A stretch of 64,000 nt of DNA from Trichosporon coremiiforme (taxonomy: Eukaryota; Basidiomycota; Tremellomycetes; Trichosporonales; Trichosporonaceae). The stretch covers positions 1,610,570-1,674,569 of the forward strand of contig BCJJ01000001.1 of assembly GCA_039545355.1 (NCBI GenBank), given 5' to 3'. Under the pieces are notes generated by a model that did no database searches, was not told where the DNA came from, and saw only the letters and a list, made by a program, of their open reading frames with translations. Within the stretch, counting starts at the first letter, position 1. Every line of letters begins with the position of its first letter. The position numbers were made by a program, and so were the translations under genes. Below, in pieces: positions 46,568-56,670 of the stretch.

Positions 46568-49500
46568 ATGGGCGGCGGGAAGCGGAAGCGCACCTCCTCG
46601 CCCGGGCCCGGCGCGACTCCCGAGGCCGACTCCATCAGAGGATCCAAAAAGTCCAAGTCGTCCGACACGCGTGACAAGGATGTCGGCCGCAAAGTCAAGA
46701 TTGTGTATGAGCTCGTCGGCACCGACAAGACGTACAGCCGCGATGCTGGTGAGTCGACGCGTATTGTGTATTTAGCTGACGATAGACTCGCGTTCGCTCG
46801 ACAAGGTCGCTATGAAGGTCGCGAGCCGCCTCGGAGTGCCCTTCCTGGGCCTGCAGATGTTCCATGTTCGCCCTGGAGGCATTGAAGCGCCGTTGTGGGA
46901 CAGTAAGTTTTGCCTTATCGATGCATGCTGACTCGTAGACTTCGACTTCGATGCCCTGAAGGCTCGCGCCGCTCGCAACAAGTCGAAGCGAGAGGTCATC
47001 CGTGTTTACTCTGCAGGCAGGAAGGGACCATCATCATCGAGCGCCCCGGTCACTGCAGCATCGACCCCTGAGCTGCCCCGCAGAGCCACGAGCGTACCGA
47101 CCGCCTTTGGAACGCCTCGCAGCGCACTTCGCGTCCCTGGCAACAACACTCCGCGGTCAGAGAAGCGGGTCGTGTTAGCTCTGCCCGCCGACTCTCCGCC
47201 CGCCTCTCCGTCACCTGCACCGCCAGTCACGCCGAGCCCTGTGTCGACTACAGCCCTCCAAAGCAAAAGTAACAAGAGAAGAGCCCGTCGCCGCATCTCG
47301 CTTGAGAATGGTCCGATTACTAACCACCAAGAAAGCGAGCAACCTCTACCCGAGACCGCGACAGCGCCGCGTGCTGGCCCGTCGACTTCCCCTACGTCTG
47401 GCAACGATGTCCACCGTCTAGAGATCGCTAGGCAGGAGATCGCTAAACGCGAAGCTGCAGCGATGTTCAGGCCCGCCAAACCGAGTCCGTTATCACAAGC
47501 TACCACCGCAGACACTTCTGACGAGGAGCCGCCGTCCAAGAAGAAGAAAGCGGCGTCGAAAGCCGCCGCCTCCGCCTCGCCTGCCAAGAAGGCCACACCG
47601 ACCAAATCTCCTGCAATTAAGAGGGTTGAATCTGCGGCGAAGAAGAAGGCGGAGAAGCAGGCAAGACGGCAAAGTCGCAACTCTGCCTTGCCGCCTGTTT
47701 ATGGTGACATTCCTCCTACTGTCGGCAGTCTTCCTACGCTTGAGGACTCTGCTGATCCCAATGCGGACGCGATGTCTCAGTCTGCCGGGGGAACGCCCAT
47801 GAGCACCTCGTCCAAGTCAGCGCCGACTACGCCGACCGGCTCTGGCGCCGCGCGACCGGCAACGCCGTTGACGAAAACTCAGCTCGAGATCAGGGCGCTC
47901 CGGCAGCGCCAGGCGGAGGAAGCTGCTCGCAAGTCCGGGGCTTTTGAGTCTGGCGAGACCTCCCAGGCGCAGGATGCTGCCGACGCTGGCGCCTCAAATC
48001 AGTCAGAACGATCTGCAGAGCCTGCGGTGGAGATCGAGACACCACCAAAGCGTCGACCCGGTCGGCCACGGAAAAGCGACTCTGGCTCAGCGAAGAAGAC
48101 TGCTTCGGCTACTGGTGCCACTGAGACGGCGGGCAATTCCGCTCTGACTGAGACGGCTGCGGAGCTTAGTGGTTCTCGTGAGCAACGCGCGGCATCGTCT
48201 GGGGAGGACACCGCACAGGCGTCGGCGGTCGACACTCCCACTGCGGAAGCAGTCACGCCCAAGACTGCGGCTCAGCGCAAGAAGGAGGAAGTTCTGCAGC
48301 GCAAAAAGGAGAGGGAGGAGGCTCAAGCCAGGAAGAAGGCCGAGGCGGCAGCGAAGAAAGAGGCTCGCGAGAAGGCAAGGGCTGAAGCTAGAGCCAAAAA
48401 GGAAGCAGAAAAGCTCGAGAAAGCTGCCGCCAAGGCCTCGAAGACCTCTGGACCTGCCAAGCAGACCCGTTCGCAGAAGGCGACGGCCGCTACTCCAATC
48501 GAGGACAGCGAACCGGAATCTGAAGAGGGCCAAACGACAACCGACGCTGCTCAGAAGGCCGACGATGCCGAAGATGCCACCGAGAACCACGCGGATGAGG
48601 CTGAGGATCCCGCTACGGATGCCGGGGAGGGCGGCGCCGCATCGTCGTCTTCCGGTGCCGCAGACCGCCTCGAGGATCCGAGCACGCCTGGACGGTTTAC
48701 GGTCACAGAGCAGCGCACCCCGAGGCAGGAGCCTTCCAGCGAGAAGACACAGTCCAGCTCTGGGGATGAACTTTGCATCTATTGCGGTCAAATCAGTGGC
48801 CACAAGTTGTTGAAGGACTGCCCCATCGCGAACGATAAAGCGGCTCTGCTCAAGAGAATGGAGGAGCGAAAGGCCGACTTGGCGAAGTGGCGACGCGAGG
48901 CAAAGGAGACAGATGGAAACCCAGGAGACTTCTCCGAAGCCTCGGACTTAGTTCTGAAGAAGATCAGGCTGCGGTATCATAGCACCGATCAGATTATATC
49001 GGATAAGGTCAATGGCGTTCACCAGCCTTTGTCTGAGTTGGGTCCAAGCAAGTATCCGCCAAGCGCTTCTGAGCGTGTCGTTCTGGAGCAGGCCGACGGG
49101 CCTCAAGCTAGCAATGGAACAGCTGCTGAGCCCGAAACCCTGGCCCCGAAACCAACCATAGGAGCCGCAGACGTCACAGTCGAAAGCCCGGAGGCCAGCG
49201 TTAACTCTGGGGCCGAGGACGCTATGGACGTTGACGTCGCGGAAGTTGAGGAGGCGATCGAGGTGCCGAAAGAGGTCCCGGTTAAGAGCGTGGTCGGCAA
49301 CGCGATGGCAAGGGCCAGCCCTCGGGCACCTGTGACCCCGCAACGCGAGGCTTCGGCCGAGTCTAGCTCCTCAGGCTCTACTCGCTCTAGCCCCTCTGAG
49401 GGCGGGGAGGGCGGCACCCCTTTCTTGCCTCAGATGCTCCAGTTGAAGGCCGCAAGGACACGTCGACCTGGTTCCCGACTCAGTGTCTCAGATGCTGTGA

Positions 49501-51452
49501 TCGAGACGGGCGACTCGGACTCCGAGGATAGCGATAACTCGGGCTCGGACGCGGAATCTGACTCGGACGACAGTTCGATGACTTCCGCTTCCGACACCGA
49601 ATCTTCTTCTACTGACTCCGATGTCGACGCAATGGGCTTGATGAACCAAATCATGAACAAGCCTCTCACCAAAGCACAGCGGCATCGCGCCCGCGCCTCC
49701 CTCGCCAGTATGCACCCTACGCAGGAGCTGTCCGATGAGGACATCGCCTCCGCCGACGAGGACGACAACATCAGTCACCCACGCCGCACTCAGCGCCGCG
49801 ACAGCGAGAGCTCGATCGGCGAGTTCGAGGAGGATAACAACTCTCCGGCCCCCTCAGACGTGGAAGAGAGCGACGAGGACGACGAGAAGCGGAATGCTCT
49901 GCTCTCGGTCGTTGCCAACCAGACGATGGATATCGATGACCTTCAAGAAGACGTCGTCGAAACTGACTCGGACAACGACATTCCTGCTGCCGACATCGCC
50001 AATCGATCCTTTACCCGCTTAGCGGAGCGTGCCGGGTCATCCCCCGCTCTTGACGACCTGCCCGGTGATCAGGCCCTGCGTGAGGTGATCCAGGAGGACG
50101 ATGGCATGGAGTTCACGCAGAACTCCGCGAAGGAATTAGGAGAGTTCAGCGCAACCCAGCCCATTGAGATGGAGTCTGTCGAGCCTGAACCTGCTGAGCC
50201 TGAACCTGCCGAGCTCGAGCCTGCCGAATCTGAGCCGCAGCCCATGCCATCGCAGCCCAAAAGACGCCCCGGACGACCGGCAAGGGCCGCGTCCCAGCCG
50301 GAGCCGTCTTCTTCTCAGAGCCAGATGCCGGAAGATGAGACTGGACCGTCCGAGCCCTCGGCGTCTCCACCCACGCGGAGGACCACGAGGGGTACGGCTG
50401 CCAAGGCCAAGGAGCCACCCGCGTCACAGCCCGCCCCCGGTAGCCGTGTCACGCGTTCGTCCGCTCGTGTCGTCAGCTCCAGCCAGCCCCTCACCCGACG
50501 GACGACCCGCAGTAGCTCGAAAGAGCCCGCGGCCGCTCCCGTGTCCTCGTCCAAGGCACCCACGTCGCAGGACATCCAGGAGGAGAACTCTGACGCCGAG
50601 CCGGAGGAGACCCCTCGGACAAAGAAAAAGATTGTCACGTACTCGCGGTCGTCGCGCTCTAAGCAGAAGGAGGCCGAGAGCGACAGCAACGACAGCGACG
50701 AGGAGGATAACGCCAACAACGAGGAGGTGCTCGTCGAGCCGACCCCGGCGCAGCGTGTGCCCTCTTCGCTCCCGCCCTCTTCCCTGCCTCAGTCGAAGGG
50801 CGTTGCGTCCAGCCAGCCGGCCGCGTCCTCCCAGCCGGGCAAGACGCAGTCGTCGCCTACGAAGCGCAACGGCGATGGCAGCCCCCTGTTCCTGTCGCAG
50901 CCCACGCAGCTCCCGCAGACGCAGGCGTACAACCCGCACCCCGAGCCGCTCGTGCCTGAGACGCAGGCGCCGGACAGCGGTCCCGTTCGGCCGTCGAGCC
51001 CGCCCCCGCGGTCTTCCCCTTCGCCCTCGCCTTCGGAGCGCGGCTCGCCTCAACCCAACGGCAAGGCGAATGGCAAGGCAGTCCTGAACGGCGACGACAG
51101 CGAGGACGAGGGCTCGGACAAGGACGCCGAGTATGCGCTGCCGATCAGCCTGTCTCTGTCGCAGCGCAACCCCGCTCCACCGGTGTTTACGAGCTTCCCG
51201 ACGCTCTCGTCGCTCCCTAAGGAGCTCCTGCGACAGGGCAAGGACGCGACGGTGGGCTACATCTCGCGCATGACCAAGAGCTCGACAGTCGGCGGCGGGC
51301 TCCCGAGCGCGACGCAGCAGCACGACGACAGCGACTCGTCGGACGACGATGACGATGACAGCTCCGAGGACGAGATCCCCGAGGAGAGGCAGCAGCGCTA
51401 CGCTGGCCGGAAGAAGCGCCGCAGCACGATCGGCCAGCAGATCGGGTGGTAA
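46568..51452 (+). CDS. Large disordered nuclear protein with AT-hook-like motifs and CCHC zinc knuckle
   Basis: Exons: 46568-46748, 46786-46902, 46939-51452 (1603 aa). A compact N-terminal segment (about 40-120: KVKIVYELVGTDKTYSRDAD, LDKVAMKVASRLGVPFLGLQ) has the strand-helix pattern of a small ubiquitin-like fold, perhaps like the N-terminus of Net1/Dnt1-type nucleolar proteins; this is uncertain. Two AT-hook-like cores occur, RRPGRPRK (about 470) and RRPGRPAR (about 1207). A zinc knuckle CIYCGQISGHKLLKDC lies near 711-726, spacing C-x2-C-x5-H-x5-C. The rest is Ser/Asp/Glu- or Lys/Ala-rich disordered sequence with long acidic-serine runs and several QP/SSQP repeats. It is probably chromatin- or nucleolus-associated. 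The function is not known to me. Confidence 0.75.
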
Positions 51453-52221
51453 TAACGGAGGTTGCATTTTGGTAGCGTAGATTACAAATCAGCAATAGTT
51501 TCTCAGTAGGATATCACTGTATATGCATTTAGTTTTCTGGACTGTCGAGCGGCGTGCCGGGGTAGTGGTAACTCGTCAGCTGGTCGGTGTGTGACGGTCA
51601 AGTCGGCAGAATGCGAGCACTGACGCGTCGAGGTAAGCCGAAGGGTCCGGTTCCTTCGTCATTCGTCTCGTTCACATCGTCACAAGTTATAACTCACTTA
51701 GTAGGAGATGTTGGCACACGACCATCTCAAAATGGCGTCCGGAGAACGCCGGCATCCTATGGTGGGCGCAAAAGTATTCCAACTCGCGAGAATCCAAACA
51801 TTTCACTGGCAAACAGTCGACTGGCAATCAACTCGCTGACAAAAAACCTGCGCCTCATGCCTTGTCAATAGCAAACACGGGGCCCAGACCACTGCATACC
51901 GCGCGCATCACACGTCGTCATGCGCAGGTGTTGCTCCGCATGCAACACAACGCGTCACGCTTCCCACGATCTAAACGCCAGCCTGGCAAGCATTGCATGC
52001 CTCGTGTACCAGCGTTTCACTACGACTCAATCGGGTGACTGAATGGAGGCGTCGATGCCCAGAGATCAGAGAGGGCAGATTCGGATGCGGAATGTCCTGT
52101 ATTCCAATCTGACATTTGGCAGATTGCTGCAATGTCGGGCGCGTGCAGCCGAATGCGTGCCGAGCGAGGTCGAGGGTTAGTGGGCGGCTACATCCACGAG
52201 CTGGGTTGATTTCCAGTTTCC

Positions 52222-52262
<41 letters not shown>

Positions 52263-52539
52263 GGGCGGCGTGCCTTGTTTTCTCTGCCAAGCTGTGAATG
52301 CCGCGGTCATCAACTCGAGCGTTAAGCTTGTCCGGGCCTCACAGCCAGGCTTGGTAAACTTCGCAGGCAGCCCAGGCGCCGACACGCCCGCTCTCCGTCA
52401 CCTATGAAGTCGGCGAAATCTCGGGATCGCGCTTTCGGGTGAGAGAGTGAGAGCAGAAGGAAAAGGAAATCGCCGCATCATCTCCACGGCATCCACGGCA
52501 TCCACGGGCAGATGATGGGTCCAGCGGTCAATGTGACGA
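51453..52539. other. Intergenic region after the AT-hook gene
   Basis: About 1.1 kb without recognisable genes. It holds a GAT microsatellite (52222-52262) and a short CATCCACGG triplication (about 52489-52509). Composition is less GC-rich than the coding flanks. Confidence 0.4.
52222..52262. repeat. GAT trinucleotide microsatellite
   Basis: About 13 uninterrupted GAT units. On the minus strand this appears as a run of serine codons in a short ORF (52188-52385) that has no other support. Confidence 0.95.
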
Positions 52540-53460
52540 GGTCAAATCTCAGCGGGTTGGGCCCTGAGTGCCTCACGGTCGTGGCGAATATTTCTCGAGA
52601 TATTTGACCACTGCACACACTTCCGACTTGCGAGTTTGACTGCCCTGCCGCGTTCGGGCAACTCGCATTCCTCCCTGCGCGTATGCGGGGCTGGGATAAT
52701 CTTCCCTTCCGTGTGACGCATCTGTGCATCTATGCATTCGTGCATCTGTGCATCCGAAGGCAGAACGGCAGGAAAGCACAGCATTGCAGCATGCAATGTA
52801 CAACAGATCGGCTCGCTCGCCAGGTGTCCAGACCCTAGATGCCGACCGGCACAGGGTCCAGTCGCCGATATTGGACCTCGACTGGCGTTTCTTCGCTTCC
52901 GACCAGTGAGAATCCAGGAATAGTCTGCAAGATTGGACCACCTGCTCCCCTTCGTACTCTTCGTTCTCACTGTTCTGCCCGTCCTGCTCGCCGTACCTCA
53001 TCTCTCCGGCGGCATTCTTCCGCATAGTGATTGGCTCGACGTGCCTCCCCGCCAAGCATCCTGAGAGGCCTGGCCGCGTCCCTGGGTGATATTGGACCAC
53101 CACGGGGTCCTCACTGGCGCATCCCTGAGGTGGCAGCGCCGTGACAGCGATATTGGACCTCGAGCAGCGCGGAAACTGCGTTGGATTGGACCACAACCCG
53201 ACATATTGGACCACACGTCCAGCGAGCAAGTTTGGAATGCCGGCGAGTCCGCCCACTGTTCCGGTCTGCTCACTGCGTATGCGGCTGGACGCCGCCAGCC
53301 AAAGAGTGGGCAGCATGAAGGGCCGCCCGCATTTGACCACAGACGGCCAGGATACTCACCCAGGAATAGGATGCGCAGAGTCTGGCCCAGCCAAAGGCTG
53401 GCGAGCGGCTGGCGCACGGCCGCTCCGGAGTGGCAGATTTGACCACTCGATTTGACCACT
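52540..53460. promoter_or_regulatory. Cluster of 11 GATWTTGGACCAC / GATTTGACCAC elements upstream of the MFS gene
   Basis: Ten plus-strand copies at about 52599, 52867, 52931, 53088, 53149, 53184, 53202, 53330, 53436 and 53449, and one inverted copy at 52540-52548. Two variants share the core KGACC: ATTGGACC (six) and ATTTGACC (five). The ATTGG variant is an inverted CCAAT box. Nearly all copies have one orientation and they end 270 bp before the MFS start codon. This suggests a dense regulatory array; the binding factor is unknown. Confidence 0.6.
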
Positions 53461-53730
53461 TCTTGCGCTGTACGCAGGAATCTGCCAGTCCCGAACACTC
53501 TTTCCTCCCCCCCATTCTCCGGAACGAGACGAGTAGATAAAACCGCATCGCTGACTGACACTAACCCCGTCTTCCCCAGCTCACTGCATCCAGACTACTC
53601 TTACTCCAGGCTACCCAGACTCAAACCCAGATCACTACGCTACACTACAACACTCAAGCAACCGGGACCAGAGCCCGGAATAGTAGTAGAACACTCAAAC
53701 ACAACCCAAGAACAAAACTCAAGGACAGGA

Positions 53731-55599
53731 ATGCGCCCCGACGCCCGCACCGAGTCCGAGACGACGCTGACAGACCTGCGAGACGTGCGTCTGCCTACGG
53801 TCTCGTACGCGGCTCCTCTGTCCATCTCCTCCCGCGCCTCGTCGACCGAGACCCTCCCCACCCTCCCCTCCACCACTGGCGTCCCCGCCAGCCGGTTCCC
53901 AGACAAGAACCCCTCCCTCGCTGCCCCTCCCGTAGACGACGATGAGCCAGCCAAGCCGACGCGGCTCGAGACGGCGCTCTGCCTCCTGAGCGCGCACCTC
54001 CTGCTCGTCACCTTTTTTGGACTCATCACGTCCTTCGGAGCGCTGCAGCCCGTGTATGGCCAGAGGTACTCCAAGTCGGCCGTGTCCTGGATCGGATCGG
54101 TGCAGAGCACCCTGGGCTTCCTTCCCTCTTTCGCAGTCGGACTCGTGTTTGACCGCTGTGGCCCGCGCTGGCTCTGTGTCGCGGGCAGCCTCGTCGGTTT
54201 CCTCGCCATGGTCGGAGTTGCTTGTGAGTGCATCGCTCTTCTTCCCCTCTTTCCTCAACAGCACTAAGCACCATCCGACATCACGACTCGAGACCCACCC
54301 ACCGGGCGACGAGGTAAATGTTCCATAACAATAACACATCCAGTCAGACCAGCGGCGTATCAAGTGCTGACCCCAGACTCTGACTCGTACCTCGCCACCA
54401 TCCTCTCTCACGCCCTGTACGGCCTCGGCGCCGCACTGGTCTGGACGCCCGCCGCAGCCATTCCCGTACAGTACACGAAGCGGTCGTACGCGATCGGATT
54501 CGTCGGTTCCGGGTCCGGACTCGGCGGAGTCGCATACCCCTTCCTCCTCCGTGCTTTGTGGGCCCGCCTCGGTTTCCAGAACGGCATGCTGGCCCTCGCT
54601 GGCATCAACCTCGCGCTCTCGGTGCCGAGCTGGATCTTCCTCCGCTCCCCGCGGGGCGGGATCCGTCCTCCCGCCTGGCGTGACTTGTTCTGCGAGTTGG
54701 TCCGGCCCCGGGCCCCGCGCAAGGGCGTGCTCGCCTCGCCCTTCCCCTCGCCTGTCCCGTCGCCGCCGAACAGCGCGATGAACTCTGTCGCGCCCTCCGT
54801 CGTTTCCTCCTCCCCTGTGCCCTCGAGGACTGGCTCCGTCGCCTCGGACTCGGACAGGAAGGGCGACAACGCCGAGGCCAAGGCCAAGAAGGCCGATATC
54901 AAGGTCGGCCTCTTCACGGACCCAGAGCAGCCGCGCTTCGGCGCGACGTACCTCTTCCTCCTCCTCGGCGTCGGGATCAGCATGCTGAACATGTTCTCGC
55001 CGTACTTTGACGCGGCGCTTTTGCCCGTCTCCTCCCCCGTCGCGATCCTCCAGGCCGGGTCTGCCGTTGGGCGGTTCAGCAGCGGACTCGTCGCGGACCG
55101 CTTTGGCGTCTGGCGCACTTTCCTCTGCGCGTCCATGGGCTGTGCCGCCTCGCTGCTCGCTTTCTGGCTCCCTGTGTCTCTCGGTGCCGGGGGTGCCGGG
55201 AGTGTCAAGGCGTTGAGTGTGGTGGGGCTCGTGGCGTACGGCCTCAGCTCGGGGGCTTGGGTCACGCTCGTTTCTGCTTCTTGCGCGGCGATCTCGAGGC
55301 GCAGGACGGGCGCCCGCATCGGCCTGCTGTGGACTGTTGTCTCGCTCCCCATTCTGCCCGGACCCGTGCTCTGCAGCGTCCTGCTTGACAGGAGCAAGGC
55401 GGGCATGATCGCCTTCTGTGCCGCGACATTCATCCTTGGCAGCGCTGTCACTTCTGTTCCGGCTCTGAGGCGCCGGATCAGGAAGCACAACCGCGACGTC
55501 GAAGAGAGGGCTGCGGCTGAGAAGGCCGAGAACCCCCAAGAGTCTGAGGAGAAGAAGGAGGAGGAGGAGCAGCACGAGCACGAGCATGAGCAGGCTTAA
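53731..55599 (+). CDS. MFS transporter, monocarboxylate-porter-like
   Basis: Exons: 53731-54223 and 54377-55599 (571 aa). About 90 polar N-terminal residues precede 12 predicted membrane segments. TM1 (LLSAHLLLVTFFGLITSFG) is followed by LQPVYGQRYSKSAVSWIGS, the motif of the fungal monocarboxylate porter (MCH) family. The loop between TM2 and TM3 has FDRCGPRW, and the second half has FSSGLVADRFGVWRTFLC, the MFS motif A repeats. A long Ser/Pro-rich cytosolic loop separates the halves. The C-terminus is acidic and His-rich (EEKKEEEEQHEHEHEQA). Relatives in yeast carry riboflavin or have no known substrate, and some are siderophore or drug transporters, so the substrate is open. The intron (153 nt) is longer than average. 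An unusual element array lies upstream. Confidence 0.88.
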
Positions 55600-55737
55600 G
55601 TAGGTTGCAAAAGTAATACTGTATCTGTACTGTTACTCCAAGGGTTAATTGGTTGAGACCGCACACATGATCTGAATGCATCATCTGTTGTTACACATGC
55701 ACTGCACGCTGCACTGACTGGATGGAGGAGTGAGTGC

Positions 55738-56670
55738 TCACGGTTCCGAGATTGAGACTATTTGGCGGTCCTTGTCCAACTCCACCCGCACGTCCCCCGT
55801 TGCGTCCCAGCACTCGTACACGGGCATGTACCGATCCACGAAAGCCCTCACTTCCTCCTCAGTCATTCCCGCCCCGCGCTCTTGGATGAGTTTCTCCTCC
55901 TGCTCGATCCGCCACTCGTACACCCATTCTCGCGGCGCATCCAACGTGACTCTCCGATCGACTTTCTTGTCCAGCACAGCCTCGAGGTCCTTGAACCCCT
56001 CATTAACCTGCTCGAGCGACTCCAACGGGTGACGGCTTGATATGGGAGCTTTCGGATGGCGCTCGGCGAGCAGAGGGGCAGAGACGGGGTTCGTGTTGAT
56101 GCACCAGCCCTCGAGGAGGAAGAGGTCGAGCGGCTCTGACAAGGATGTGGGAGAGCCGCGATCGCCGAAGCCGGAATGCGCCGACTTGTCAAACGAGGGC
56201 AGGTCGACTGGTTGTCCGGTACGGATGGAGGAGAGAACAGAAGAGAGAAGGGGTACGTCGTGTGTTCCCGGCAGGCCGCGGCCTTGCAACAGCGCATTGT
56301 TCGGGTTGGCGGCCGCGACAGACTTCAAGCCGGAGTAGGGCAGGTAGAAATCTGCGGTCAGCTCGTCGTCATCATACCCAAAGCGATCTCCTTCAACTAC
56401 TACCCCTCTGTCCCTTACTTTCCCCACGGAGAGGGAAAAGAGTAGAGGGTTTGTGCAAGCAACGAAGGAGTGGGGAAGAGGAGTACCCGACTCACCATCC
56501 AGACTGGCAGCCGCACAGCGCACGCCCTCTTTCCGCTTCAGCTCGACGAGCGCTTTCACGAGCGCGCTCTTGCCAGACCCCTGCGGGCCTTGCAGAGTCA
56601 CAATCCCAGAGGTGAAGTAGGGCGCGAGACGGCGCGCCTTGGCTGCGATCTGCTCGGCGGCGGTGGTCAT
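55738..56670 (-). CDS. TDA10: TDA10-like P-loop kinase (glycerate/uridine kinase superfamily)
   Basis: Exons: 56670-56496 and 56351-55738 (262 aa). Walker A is LQGPQGSGKSALV (about 27-39). Splicing creates SLDDFYLPY, the conserved DDFY of this family. NNALLQGRGLPGTHDVPLL is a diagnostic stretch shared with yeast Tda10 and plant glycerate kinase. LFLLEGWCINTNP and a C-terminal MPVYECWDATGD follow, also typical. The yeast protein is an ATP-binding kinase of unclear substrate. The 144-nt intron is a multiple of three without stop codons, so an unspliced transcript would encode 48 extra residues inside the active-site region. Convergent with the MFS gene. Confidence 0.9.
   Translation of the reverse strand: MTTAAEQIAAKARRLAPYFTSGIVTLQGPQGSGKSALVKALVELKRKEGVRCAAASLDGESGTPLPHSFVACTNPLLFSLSVGKVRDRGVVVEGDRFGYDDDELTADFYLPYSGLKSVAAANPNNALLQGRGLPGTHDVPLLSSVLSSIRTGQPVDLPSFDKSAHSGFGDRGSPTSLSEPLDLFLLEGWCINTNPVSAPLLAERHPKAPISSRHPLESLEQVNEGFKDLEAVLDKKVDRRVTLDAPREWVYEWRIEQEEKLIQERGAGMTEEEVRAFVDRYMPVYECWDATGDVRVELDKDRQIVSISEP

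Noticed and set aside
48087..48803. 238-residue frame antisense to the AT-hook gene
   Set aside because: It is the Arg/Leu-rich complement of the Lys/Ala/Glu-rich coding strand and contains no domain.
52573..53340. 255-residue minus-strand frame in the element array
   Set aside because: It has Cys/Arg-rich composition with no family match; recurring VVQ/WSN residues come from the repeated GTGGTCCAAT element.
53719..55587. 622-residue open frame antisense to the MFS transporter
   Set aside because: It is Arg/Glu/Gly-rich with no domain and mirrors the GC-rich codons of the real gene, which has clear membrane segments and MFS motifs.
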